Below are positions 22,912 to 30,349 of a stretch of 46,337 nt of DNA, piece by piece. A program made the translations under genes and the position numbers. The notes beneath the pieces were generated by a model that worked only from the letters and a program-made list of their open reading frames with translations, was not told the origin of the DNA and did not search any database. The stretch's first letter is position 1, and every line of letters begins with the position of its first letter. The stretch comes from Domibacillus mangrovi (GTDB lineage Bacteria > Bacillota > Bacilli > Bacillales > Domibacillaceae), in NCBI RefSeq assembly GCF_001906925.1, contig NZ_MRWQ01000013.1, forward strand, positions 1 to 46,337. The letters are read 5' to 3'.

Positions 22912-23448
22912 ATGAAAGCAACAGGTATTGTTCGTAGAATTGATGATCTGGGCCGCGTGGTCATTCCGAAAGAAATACGTCGCACTCTTCGCATTCGAGA
23001 AGGAGATCCGCTCGAAATTTTTGTTGATCGGGATGGCGAAGTTATCTTAAAAAAATATTCACCGTTTACAGAGCTAGGCGATTTTTCGCAGGAGTATGCA
23101 GACTCGCTATTTGACAGTTTAAATTATGCAATTTTAATTTGCGACCGAGATACCGTCATTTCGGCTGCCGGTGTAAAAAAGAAAGACTTCATTGAACGGA
23201 AAATTGGACCGATTGTTGAAACAGTCATTCAAGAGCGCCGTTCCGTTGAAAGCAATGACGGGCGTGAAGTAGAATTTGTGGACGGTCGTATGATACAGGT
23301 TGCATCATATTTTATTGCACCGATTATTGCATCTGGTGATACAATCGGTGCGGTCGTCTTATTTTCAGAAGAACGGTCAGCAGGAGAGACAGAACAAAAA
23401 GCGGCATTTGTCGCCGCTGCTTTTTTTGGCAAACAAATGGAGCGTTAA
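22912..23448 (+). CDS. spoVT: stage V sporulation transcription factor SpoVT
   Basis: SpoVT adjusts sigma-G-dependent transcription in the forespore. The 178-aa length equals B. subtilis. The N-terminal AbrB-like swapped-hairpin domain (MKATGIVRRIDDLGRVVIPK, EIRRTLRIREGDPLEIFVDRD) is followed by a GAF domain (about 55-178; ILICDRDTVISAAG, YFIAPIIASGDTIGAVVLFS). The frame opens at 22873, but the family start and GAGAGG at a proper distance support ATG 22912. It is monocistronic with its own terminator. Confidence 0.97.
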   Translation: MKATGIVRRIDDLGRVVIPKEIRRTLRIREGDPLEIFVDRDGEVILKKYSPFTELGDFSQEYADSLFDSLNYAILICDRDTVISAAGVKKKDFIERKIGPIVETVIQERRSVESNDGREVEFVDGRMIQVASYFIAPIIASGDTIGAVVLFSEERSAGETEQKAAFVAAAFFGKQMER

Positions 23449-23479
23449 CCCGGACTCCCGGCTGAGGAGCCGGGTTTTT
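23447..23479 (+). terminator. terminator after spoVT
   Basis: AACCCGGACTCC pairs with GGAGCCGGGTT, followed by TTTT. Confidence 0.85.
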
Positions 23480-23527
23480 CTTTGCAAACATATTGAAAAT
23501 GAGTAAAGTAGTGACAGAGGTGGTCAC

Positions 23528-25087
23528 ATGAAAAAAGAAAAATCGTTTATAAAAGGAGCAGTGTTGTTAACGGTAGCTGCATTATTTGTAAAAATATTAA
23601 GTGCGGTATACCGTGTGCCCTTTCAAAATATTGTCGGCAACACCGGTTTTTATATTTATCAGCAAGTATATCCTTTCTATGGAATTGCTACGGGCCTTGC
23701 TGTCTCAGGCTTTCCGATTGTTCTTTCAAGGCTTGTTGCAGGGGCAGAGAAAGGATCAAAACAACAGTTGATCCGTACCGCATTTTTTACAATTAGTATA
23801 ATGGGTATATTGTCTTTTTTAATTTTATTTTTTTCTGCAAGCCGGATAGCAATAACAATGGGAGATGCACAGCTGACACCGCTTATTCAGCTGAGTGCCT
23901 TCTTCTTTTTGGCGATGCCGTATATAACTGTTTGCCGCGGTACTTTTCAAGGAGGGGGTGACATGATGCCGACTGCTATGTCGCAAATGGTTGAACAGTC
24001 GACTCGTATTCTCTGTATTTTGTTATTTTCTTTTTATGCTGTTTATTCGGGAAGGACGCTGTATGAGGCCGGTCTCGGTGCAGTCGCCGGTTCGCTGTTC
24101 GGTATGATCGCGTCCGTCATTGCGTTATTTCTGTATAAAACGGAGAAAAAGGTTTTGATTCCTTTTCAATTCGATGTTCAAATTGCCAAAATAATCATAA
24201 CGAAAGGCAGCGCGATTTGTTTATCCGCATTAACGCTAGTTTTATTACAGCTGGCTGATTCGTTTCAAATTTATAATGGGCTTGTTTTATCAGGAATTCC
24301 AGCTGATATGGCGAAAGAAGGGAAGGGTATATATGATCGGGGCCAGCCTTTACTTCAGCTCGGTGTCGTTGCGGCAGTGTCAATTTCGTTAACAGTCGTT
24401 CCGCTTATTACAAAAGCGATAAAAGAAAAAGAGGTCCACGCTGCTTTAGTGTACAGCCAGACAGCACTCCGGATTAGCTTTGCACTCGGCCTTGCAGCAT
24501 CAAGTGGTTTAGCCGCAGTAATGATTCCGCTGAATAAAATGTTGTTTGAAACGACTGAAGGTTCTGGCGTACTGGCAGTATTCGGGATATCGATTTTTTT
24601 TTATTCCATCATGTCGACGATGAATGCTATTTTCCAGGGACAGGGACAGGACTGGGTTCCGGCAGCTAGTGCTGTGATCACACTTGCTTTTAAATGGACA
24701 GCAAATGCGCTTTTTATTCCGATATATGGGTTATACGGTGCTTCGTTCGCCACAACAGGTGCACTGCTTGCGGGTGTATTATTTTTAACTGTCGTGTTGA
24801 GAAAACATGAAAAGCGGCCGTTATTTACCGGTGTATTTATACTTAAAACCATGATGATTTCATTTTTCATGGCGGTTATTGTATACATATGTATTTATTT
24901 TCTTTTGCCGGAGGGAGCGGGGCGTCTTGTAAGCGGGGTGACAGCGGTCAGCGGGGCAATGCTTGGAGCCTGTCTGTTTTTTGCTTTCATGGTAAAATGG
25001 AACGTATTGAATGAAGATGAACTGCGGCTGCTGCCTTTCGGATCAAAAATCATTGACTGGAAGGCGAAGCGCAATAAGAGGATGTGA
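23528..25087 (+). CDS. yabM: SpoVB/MurJ-like lipid-linked oligosaccharide flippase YabM
   Basis: This is a polytopic membrane protein of the MOP exporter superfamily (519 aa), with about 14 hydrophobic segments from residue 9 onward and typical elements near the N-terminus: VLLTVAALFVKILSAVYRVP and YQQVYPFYGIATGLAVSGFP. Members such as SpoVB and MurJ move lipid-linked cell-wall precursors across the membrane; the substrate of YabM is not settled. AGGTGG is before ATG 23528. yabN follows after 6 bp, starting the yabM-yabN-rqcP cluster. Confidence 0.92.
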   Translation: MKKEKSFIKGAVLLTVAALFVKILSAVYRVPFQNIVGNTGFYIYQQVYPFYGIATGLAVSGFPIVLSRLVAGAEKGSKQQLIRTAFFTISIMGILSFLILFFSASRIAITMGDAQLTPLIQLSAFFFLAMPYITVCRGTFQGGGDMMPTAMSQMVEQSTRILCILLFSFYAVYSGRTLYEAGLGAVAGSLFGMIASVIALFLYKTEKKVLIPFQFDVQIAKIIITKGSAICLSALTLVLLQLADSFQIYNGLVLSGIPADMAKEGKGIYDRGQPLLQLGVVAAVSISLTVVPLITKAIKEKEVHAALVYSQTALRISFALGLAASSGLAAVMIPLNKMLFETTEGSGVLAVFGISIFFYSIMSTMNAIFQGQGQDWVPAASAVITLAFKWTANALFIPIYGLYGASFATTGALLAGVLFLTVVLRKHEKRPLFTGVFILKTMMISFFMAVIVYICIYFLLPEGAGRLVSGVTAVSGAMLGACLFFAFMVKWNVLNEDELRLLPFGSKIIDWKAKRNKRM

Positions 25088-25093
25088 CGTGTA

Positions 25094-26563
25094 ATGAAGA
25101 AAAAGATAACGATTGTAGGACTCGGAGCTGCTGATCTTGATCAAATGCCCCTTGGTGTGTATAGGCTTTTAAAAAAATCAAATACGGTCTGGCTTCGAAC
25201 GATGGATCATCCAGTCGTTTCCGTATTGCAGCAAGAAGGTGTACAGTTTAAAAGTTTTGATACGGTTTATGAACGTCATGACCGGTTTGAAGATGTATAT
25301 GAGGAAATTGTCGAGCTGTTGCTTGAAGCATCGAAAGACGAGCCTGTTTTATATGCCGTACCCGGACATCCAATGGCAGCAGAGAAGACTGTACAACTAT
25401 TGCTTGAGCGAAAACGGTCAGGTGAAGTAGATGTGGTGATTGCAGGCGGACAAAGCTTTCTAGATGCGCTTTTTGCCAGCATTGAAATCGATCCGGCTGA
25501 TGGCTTTCAACTGCTTGATGGTACTGCATTGAATCGCGACGATATTCATATTTTTGGTCACGTGATCATTGCCCAAGTGTACGATTCATTTGTAGCATCT
25601 GATGTGAAATTGACATTGATGGAAAAATATCCGGATGACCATGAAGTGACAGTGATAACGGCAGCGGGCAGCGAACAGGAAGTGCTAAAAAAGATGCCCC
25701 TTTACGAGCTTGATCGCAATATGGAGGTTAATAATTTAACGAGTGTGTACGTGCCGCCTGTTCAAAAAGAAGAAGATACATATCGAGAGTTTTCTGTGCT
25801 AAGAGAGATCATCGCCCGTTTACGCGCACCAGATGGGGGCTGTCCATGGGATTTGAAACAGACGCATTCATCGTTAAAAAAATATTTAATAGAAGAAGCA
25901 TATGAATTATTTGAAGCGATTGATGACAAAGACGATGATGCAATGATAGGCGAACTTGGTGACGTTTTGTTGCAAGTGCTCCTTCATGCGCAAATTGGCG
26001 AGGATGAAGGCATGTTTACCATTGAAGATATAATTGAATCGACTTCTTCCAAAATGATTCGACGTCACCCGCATGTGTTTGGGGATAAGCGGGCTGAAAC
26101 CGCAGATGATGTGAAAGCGAATTGGCAGGAAATCAAAGCAGCTGAGAAAGGGTATAAGCGGGCTCGTTTGCTCGATGGAATCCCAAAAGGTCTGCCGGCA
26201 TTACTCGAAGCATACGACATTCAAAAAGAAGCAGCGAAAGTCGGATTTGATTGGAGCGAGGCATCTGGAGCAATCGAAAAAGTGAAAGAAGAATGGACCG
26301 AATTTCTCGTTGAAACAGAGACGGGTGACGCGGCTCATCTTCGTGAAGAATTCGGTGATGTCCTCTTTTCATTCATTAATGTTGCGCGTTTTTATGACAT
26401 TCATCCAGAAGAAGCACTCGCAGGGATAAACATCAAATTTCGGCGCCGCTTCAGCTATATAGAAGACCGTGTAATAGAAAGCGGCCGCCCATTTACAGAC
26501 TTTACACTAGATGAGCTCGATTCATTTTGGGATGAAGCAAAAAAAGAGGAGAGAGATAGATGA
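25094..26563 (+). CDS. yabN: YabN: tetrapyrrole-methylase domain fused to MazG NTP pyrophosphohydrolase
   Basis: This is a two-domain protein of 489 aa, the B. subtilis length. Residues 1 to about 225 form an SAM-dependent tetrapyrrole methylase-like domain (ITIVGLGAADLDQMPLGVY, YAVPGHPMAAEKTVQLL). Two MazG modules follow: LRAPDGGCPWDLKQTH and EEAYE (267-271) with GELGDVLLQV, and a second with EEFGDVLFSFINVARF. MazG hydrolyses NTPs to NMP and PPi as house-cleaning; the methylase-like domain's reaction is unknown. It overlaps rqcP by 4 bp. Confidence 0.95.
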   Translation: MKKKITIVGLGAADLDQMPLGVYRLLKKSNTVWLRTMDHPVVSVLQQEGVQFKSFDTVYERHDRFEDVYEEIVELLLEASKDEPVLYAVPGHPMAAEKTVQLLLERKRSGEVDVVIAGGQSFLDALFASIEIDPADGFQLLDGTALNRDDIHIFGHVIIAQVYDSFVASDVKLTLMEKYPDDHEVTVITAAGSEQEVLKKMPLYELDRNMEVNNLTSVYVPPVQKEEDTYREFSVLREIIARLRAPDGGCPWDLKQTHSSLKKYLIEEAYELFEAIDDKDDDAMIGELGDVLLQVLLHAQIGEDEGMFTIEDIIESTSSKMIRRHPHVFGDKRAETADDVKANWQEIKAAEKGYKRARLLDGIPKGLPALLEAYDIQKEAAKVGFDWSEASGAIEKVKEEWTEFLVETETGDAAHLREEFGDVLFSFINVARFYDIHPEEALAGINIKFRRRFSYIEDRVIESGRPFTDFTLDELDSFWDEAKKEERDR

Positions 26564-26820
26564 GACTGGACAAATTTTTAAAGGTATCACGTATTATTAA
26601 ACGTCGCACACTCGCAAAAGAAGTAGCAGATCAAGGGCGTATTTCCATTAACGGCGTAGCAGGAAAAGCAAGCTCTAATGTAAAAGTTGGCGATGAACTG
26701 GCAATTCGTCTGGGCCGCCGCATTATGACGGTCCGTGTTGAGAAATTGCTGGATACAACGAAAAAGGAAGAAGCAGCAGGTATGTACGATGTGTTAAAAG
26801 AAGAACAACTGTCTGAGTAA
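26560..26820 (+). CDS. rqcP: RqcP, S4-domain ribosome quality control factor (YabO)
   Basis: RqcP binds 50S-peptidyl-tRNA and supports RqcH-driven alanine tailing of stalled chains. The 86-aa protein is a single S4 RNA-binding domain (MRLDKFLKVSRIIKRRTLAK, DQGRISINGVAGKASSNVKV, IRLGRRIMTVRVEKL). GAGGAGAG precedes ATG 26560 inside the yabN end, so translation is coupled. A strong terminator follows. Confidence 0.95.
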   Translation: MRLDKFLKVSRIIKRRTLAKEVADQGRISINGVAGKASSNVKVGDELAIRLGRRIMTVRVEKLLDTTKKEEAAGMYDVLKEEQLSE

Positions 26821-26825
26821 GCGGG

Positions 26826-26860
26826 AAAGCATTCACTCTAAAAAGAGTGGATGCTTTTTT
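26826..26860 (+). terminator. terminator after rqcP
   Basis: AAGCATTCACTCT and AGAGTGGATGCTT pair with a single G-T position around AAAA, ending in T6. Confidence 0.9.
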
Positions 26861-26922
26861 CATAATCTTCAAGCCTTTCGCATATTATCTCAGATAGAGA
26901 TTATAAAAAGGAGATGACCAAT

Positions 26923-27183
26923 ATGGAAATAAAGCAGGAACACACAGTGAATATAACAGGGCGGAAAACAGTAGAATTAACAGGTGTTCAGCAAGTGGAG
27001 CGCTTCGATAGTTCAGAATTTTTACTGCAGACGGTAATGGGCAAGCTGAAAGTACGCGGCAGCGGGCTGAGAATGAAACATTTTGATACCGTCAATAAAA
27101 AGGCAGCGATTGAAGGGCGGATCACGGCCTTTCTATATGTAGATGGAAGTGCGGGGAAATCATTTTTTAAACGGTCAAAATGA
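26923..27183 (+). CDS. yabP: spore cortex protein YabP (SafA/SpoIVA-like YabP family)
   Basis: YabP is a sporulation protein needed for cortex formation, made in the mother cell in B. subtilis. The family pattern is clear: VNITGRKTVELTGVQQVERFD, SSEFLLQTVMGKLKVRG, LRMKHFDTVNKKAAIEGRI. ATG 26914 sits directly on the AGGAG, so ATG 26923, about nine bases away, is chosen (86 aa; B. subtilis 100). An upstream GCATATT (26880-26886) could be a sigma-E -35, but no convincing -10 is seen. The stop overlaps the yabQ start (ATGA). Confidence 0.92.
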   Translation: MEIKQEHTVNITGRKTVELTGVQQVERFDSSEFLLQTVMGKLKVRGSGLRMKHFDTVNKKAAIEGRITAFLYVDGSAGKSFFKRSK

Positions 27184-27659
27184 ATCTCGGTACACAAATT
27201 GAAACAGCACTCTTGATGGCTGTGATGGGCATATGCTTCGGTATGCTGCTTGATGTTTACCGGCGGATCAGATGTAAGAATAAAAAAAAGACTGTTCTGC
27301 TTATATTAAGTGATGGTCTATTTTGGAGTATTTATGCGATCGGATTGTTTATCTCTTTATATTATGTAAATGACGGACAAGTAAGGCTTCCGTTCTTTTT
27401 GTTTCTATTTGTTGGCGTTCTGCTCTATTTTCTGTCCGTAAGGCGCTTTTTTCTTCCTTTGATGCATGCTGTTTTTTTTCTGTGTCGGCTCATAAGAAAT
27501 ATTATTAAAACAATTATACACATTTTTTTCATCAATCCGGTCCTTATCATTATGAAAACTGTGGTTTTCCTTGCCAGAATGATCCATTCTCTATTATTAT
27601 GGATGATAAAGACATTATTATTACGACCATTTTCGGCAATAGGCCGTTCAAAAAAATAA
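27180..27659 (+). CDS. yabQ: spore cortex biosynthesis membrane protein YabQ
   Basis: YabQ is a mother-cell membrane protein required for cortex formation. The 159-aa protein has hydrophobic segments at about 8-25, 40-62, 70-88 and 92-140, and the YabQ family start (QIETALLMAVMGICFGMLLDVYRRI, SDGLFWSIYAIGLF). It is shorter than the roughly 210-aa B. subtilis protein; the missing part is C-terminal. It is coupled to yabP by a 4-bp overlap and precedes divIC by 17 bp. Confidence 0.9.
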   Translation: MNLGTQIETALLMAVMGICFGMLLDVYRRIRCKNKKKTVLLILSDGLFWSIYAIGLFISLYYVNDGQVRLPFFLFLFVGVLLYFLSVRRFFLPLMHAVFFLCRLIRNIIKTIIHIFFINPVLIIMKTVVFLARMIHSLLLWMIKTLLLRPFSAIGRSKK

Positions 27660-27676
27660 ATGGTGGAGGAACTGCA

Positions 27677-28075
27677 ATGCGCGGACTGAACAAAGAAAAA
27701 GTATTATTATTGAAAAATGCCTTTATATTGTCTCAGGAAAAAAAAGCAATTTTTAAAATGCAGCATAAACGAAAACTCATGCGCCGATTAGCAGCTTTTG
27801 GGGTGGTAGGGCTTATTATTCTTGGTACCATGTTATCAGCAATCATATCCCAATCTGCCAGTCTTGAGACGAGTGGGGAAAAGCTGGTGAAAGCGGAGCA
27901 GCAGCTGATCAAGCTGGAACAGCAGCAAAAACATTCGGAAGAAGAGCTTGAACGATTGAAGGATGATGAGTATATTGCGGAACTTGCGCGGAAAGAATAT
28001 TTTTGGTCTGACAAAGGGGAAATTATCTTTAATATTCCAGAAACGGATCAAAAAGAGCAGAGAGAGGAAGAATAA
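27677..28075 (+). CDS. divIC: cell division protein DivIC
   Basis: DivIC (FtsB-like) is a bitopic membrane protein that forms the FtsL-DivIB-DivIC complex at the septum. The 132-aa protein has a basic cytosolic N-terminus, one membrane segment at about 38-58 (FGVVGLIILGTMLSAII) and a coiled coil at about 62-100, then the conserved EYIAELARKEYFWSDKGEIIFNIP. The frame opens at 27599 inside yabQ; GGTGGAGG fixes ATG 27677. The 3' terminator hairpin also contains the -35 of the yabR promoter. Confidence 0.96.
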   Translation: MRGLNKEKVLLLKNAFILSQEKKAIFKMQHKRKLMRRLAAFGVVGLIILGTMLSAIISQSASLETSGEKLVKAEQQLIKLEQQQKHSEEELERLKDDEYIAELARKEYFWSDKGEIIFNIPETDQKEQREEE

Positions 28076-28083
28076 AGAAGGCA

Positions 28084-28107
28084 GTGTCTTATTGACACGC
28101 TTTTTTT
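28084..28107 (+). terminator. terminator after divIC
   Basis: GTGTC, loop TTATT, GACAC, then GC and seven T. The stem is short (5 bp). Confidence 0.65.
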
Positions 28108-28119
28108 ACGTACTATAAT
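28092..28119 (+). promoter_or_regulatory. yabR promoter, full consensus hexamers
   Basis: TTGACA (28092-28097), a 16-bp spacer and TATAAT (28114-28119). Both hexamers are perfect and the -35 lies within the divIC terminator stem. Confidence 0.8.
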
Positions 28120-28162
28120 AATAAATAAAGCTCGAACAATTTTAAGGAGGAACAATTTTTTT

Positions 28163-28606
28163 ATGTCAATCGAAGTGGGCAGCAAGTTACAGGGTAAAGT
28201 GACCGGCATTACAAAGTTTGGTGCGTTTGTACAATTGCCGGAAGGTTCGACGGGTCTCGTTCATATTAGTGAAGTGGCGGATAATTATGTCAAAGATATT
28301 AATGATCACTTGACTGTCGGCGATGAAGTGGAAGTAAAAGTATTGAATGTTGAGAAAGACGGTAAAATTGGCTTGTCGATTCGCAAAGCGAAGGATAATC
28401 CACCACCGCAAACGCAATATCGTCCGCGTCCACAACGCCAGGGTGATTTCCGTCAAAAAGGGGGACCACGAGGTGGAGGACAGCCGCCTGTCGAGAACTT
28501 TGAATCGAAAGTGGCCCGTTTCTTGAAAGACAGCGAAGAACGTATGACAACATTAAAGCGTCAAACAGACTCACGCCGAGGTGGAAGAGGCGGAAGACGC
28601 GGTTAA
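28163..28606 (+). CDS. yabR: S1 RNA-binding domain protein YabR
   Basis: The S1 domain fills residues 1 to about 75 (GSKLQGKVTGITKFGAFVQL, GSTGLVHISEVADNYVKDIN, VKVLNVEKDGKIGLSIRKAK). The remaining half is a basic, Gly/Arg-rich tail with RGGGQ and a terminal RRGGRGGRRG run, typical of a disordered RNA-binding extension. At 147 aa it is somewhat longer than the B. subtilis protein. AAGGAGG precedes ATG 28163. RNA binding is a safe inference; the specific role is unknown. Confidence 0.93.
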   Translation: MSIEVGSKLQGKVTGITKFGAFVQLPEGSTGLVHISEVADNYVKDINDHLTVGDEVEVKVLNVEKDGKIGLSIRKAKDNPPPQTQYRPRPQRQGDFRQKGGPRGGGQPPVENFESKVARFLKDSEERMTTLKRQTDSRRGGRGGRRG

Positions 28607-28648
28607 CGCTGCTCCCTGTTGATACAATATAATTGCACGTATTTTATT

Positions 28649-28683
28649 AAGCGGTCTCGAATACCGATACTCGAGATCGTTTT
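28649..28683 (+). terminator. terminator after yabR
   Basis: AAGCGGTCTCGA pairs with TCGAGATCGTTT with G-U pairs around a 10-nt loop, ending in TTTT. Confidence 0.75.
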
Positions 28684-28692
28684 CTATGTAGG

Positions 28693-28748
28693 AAAGAATC
28701 CAGCTAGGTGAGAATTGATATTCTCTTGCAGCTGGATTCTTTTTATTT
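28693..28748 (+). terminator. second, extended hairpin terminator or leader before the epimerase gene
   Basis: AAGAATCCAGCT pairs perfectly with AGCTGGATTCTT; inside it GAGAAT/ATTCTC forms a second stem. TTTTTATTT follows. It lies 45 bp upstream of the epimerase start and could be a terminator or an attenuator. Confidence 0.7.
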
Positions 28749-28792
28749 ATTTAAAATACGCACGAATAGAATGTCAAGAAAGGAGAATTAGT

Positions 28793-29866
28793 TTGAAAAT
28801 AAGTCATGTTGAGGTGGAAATAAAACGGTTAAAGCTAAAAAAACCATTTATAACAGCATTAAGGAAGGTTGTTTCCATTGAAGTGGCAGTCGTTCGTCTT
28901 AAATTAAAGGATGGAACAGAGGGAATTGGAACGGCTTCACCTTCCGCTGTTATAACAGGCGAGTCCATTGAAAGTATAAAATCAACGATCAAAAATACAC
29001 TGGCTCCCGTGGTGATCGATCAGAGCATTTTAAACATATTTAGTCTTTCACGAACGATCCAGAAGACATGTATAGGAAACACGAGCGCAAAAGCAGGCAT
29101 TGAGATTGCTTTGTTTGATGCCTATTCAAAGTTTTTGCGTCTCCCGCTCTATCAACTGCTGGGAGGGAAAACAAATATACTTGAAAATGATATGACAATC
29201 AGCATTAATCAGGTGAATACGATGGTCCGCGATGCAGTGGAGAGTGTTGAGCAAGGGTTTAAATCGTTAAAAATAAAAGTGGGACTGGATGGACAGAAAG
29301 ATTTTGAACGAATTAAAGCAATACGTGAAGCGGTAGGGCCATCTATCCAAATTAGAGTAGATGCCAATCAAGGATGGAATAAAAAAGAAGCTGTTAACAT
29401 TATTAAAGGGTGGGAAGACGCACGATTAAACATTAGTATAATCGAACAACCTGTTTTAGCAGACGATATTGATTCGTTAAAATATGTGAGCGATCATGTG
29501 CATACACCGATTATGGCAGATGAAAGTATTTTTTCTCCTGAACAGGCATTGAAATTAGTGCAAATAAAGGCGGTTGACTGGTTAAACATTAAGTTGATGA
29601 AAGCAGGTGGTATTGTGCGAGCACTGCAAATTGCCAGTATTGCAGAAGCGGGACGGATTCCATGTATGATCGGCAGCATGATGGAAAGCGGGCCGGGTGT
29701 TTTAGCTGCGGCTCACTTGGCCTGTGCTCATCCTAATATTTTGAAAATTGACTTGGATGCTCCACTATGGCTGGAAAGTAATGATACCCAAATGTCTCCA
29801 TTTCAAGGGCCAATGATTATGTTAAGTGAAAATCCAGGGCTCGGATACGATTTTTTCAAAAAATAA
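28793..29866 (+). CDS. L-Ala-D/L-Glu epimerase-like dipeptide epimerase
   Basis: This enolase-superfamily protein (357 aa) probably epimerises L-Ala-D-Glu from recycled peptidoglycan. The active site is complete: K160-I-K162, metal ligands D190 (DANQGW), E218 (IIEQP), D243 (MADES), and K267 in NIKLMKAGG. D320-x-D322 (KIDLDAP) is the DxD that holds the dipeptide amino group in this subgroup. That favours epimerase over MenC or muconate cycloisomerase. The start is TTG 28793 after AAGGAG. It stands alone between yabR and the tRNA genes, where B. subtilis has no such gene; no peptidase or transporter partner is adjacent. Confidence 0.88.
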   Translation: MKISHVEVEIKRLKLKKPFITALRKVVSIEVAVVRLKLKDGTEGIGTASPSAVITGESIESIKSTIKNTLAPVVIDQSILNIFSLSRTIQKTCIGNTSAKAGIEIALFDAYSKFLRLPLYQLLGGKTNILENDMTISINQVNTMVRDAVESVEQGFKSLKIKVGLDGQKDFERIKAIREAVGPSIQIRVDANQGWNKKEAVNIIKGWEDARLNISIIEQPVLADDIDSLKYVSDHVHTPIMADESIFSPEQALKLVQIKAVDWLNIKLMKAGGIVRALQIASIAEAGRIPCMIGSMMESGPGVLAAAHLACAHPNILKIDLDAPLWLESNDTQMSPFQGPMIMLSENPGLGYDFFKK

Positions 29867-29940
29867 AAAATAGTAATGAAGGGATGTTGGTAGGGAATAT
29901 GCTGATGCAAGAAGATGATAGTGGAAGAATGTCGGGAACA

Positions 29941-29974
29941 AAAAAAATCAGCAAGTTAAGCTTGCTGATTTTGT
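29941..29974. terminator. bidirectional terminator between epimerase gene and tRNA genes
   Basis: AATCAGCAAG and CTTGCTGATT surround TTAAG. The plus strand continues TTTTGTT and the minus strand has seven T, so it can end both the epimerase mRNA and the convergent tRNA transcript. Confidence 0.85.
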
Positions 29975-29979
29975 TAGTA

Positions 29980-30051
29980 TGACCCCTACGGGATTCGAAC
30001 CCGTGTTACCGCCGTGAAAGGGCGGTGTCTTAACCGCTTGACCAAGGGGCC
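29980..30051 (-). tRNA. trnSL-Glu: tRNA-Glu (UUC)
   Basis: The reverse complement folds as a full cloverleaf: acceptor GGCCCCT/AGGGGTC, anticodon stem CCGCC/GGCGG around CTTTCAC with anticodon TTC, and T arm ACGGG TTCGAAT CCCGT. It has 72 nt, and CCA is not encoded. B. subtilis has tRNA-Met and tRNA-Glu genes at this place before spoIIE. Confidence 0.97.
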
Positions 30052-30119
30052 TTGATAATAAGAAAGAGTATTGAAATGTCTAACTACGTATGCCAAGGGC
30101 TTGAGGCATAAGGGATTTT

Positions 30120-30149
30120 GACTGCATGGTTGAAGAAGGCCATGCAGTC
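30120..30149. other. perfect 10-bp hairpin in the tRNA spacer
   Basis: GACTGCATGG and CCATGCAGTC flank a 10-nt loop between the two tRNA genes. No T run follows on either strand. A smaller TATGCC/GGCATA stem (30089-30110) is next to it. The function is unknown; it may be a processing element in the tRNA precursor. Confidence 0.7.
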
Positions 30150-30200
30150 AGTACATCTTATGTCTGTCAACCTTAAATAGGCAAACTATGCAGTTCAAAA

Positions 30201-30274
30201 TAGCGGCGAAGGGGATCGAACCCCCGACCTCACGGGTATGAACCGTACGCTCTAGCCAGCTGAGCTACACCGCC
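30201..30274 (-). tRNA. trnSL-Met: tRNA-Met (CAU), elongator type
   Basis: The reverse complement begins GGCGGTGTAGCTCAGC and folds as a cloverleaf with anticodon loop TTCATAC (CAT). It closely resembles B. subtilis elongator tRNA-Met. It has 74 nt and no encoded CCA. One T-stem base differs from the sequence I recall, giving two G-U pairs. An Ile-type (lysidine) CAU tRNA is less likely from the acceptor and D-arm sequence. Confidence 0.93.
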
Positions 30275-30306
30275 AAAAATGTGCTTTCTTTTATAGCACA
30301 GAATCA

Positions 30307-30335
30307 ATAATAACGGCGCGGGAATGAAATGTCAA
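30307..30335 (-). promoter_or_regulatory. promoter of the tRNA-Met/tRNA-Glu unit
   Basis: On the minus strand TTGACA (30335-30330), a 17-bp spacer and TATTAT (30312-30307), 33 bp before the tRNA-Met. The -35 is only 15 bp from the end of repeat copy B. Confidence 0.9.
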
Positions 30336-30349
30336 TACTAATTTTTTCT

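Noticed and set aside
28793-29866. o-succinylbenzoate synthase (menC) or muconate cycloisomerase
   Set aside because: The superfamily fits, but the DxD at 320-322 and KLMKAGG indicate a dipeptide epimerase, and no menaquinone genes are nearby.
30120-30149. Terminator between the tRNA genes
   Set aside because: The stem is perfect, but no T run follows it on either strand.
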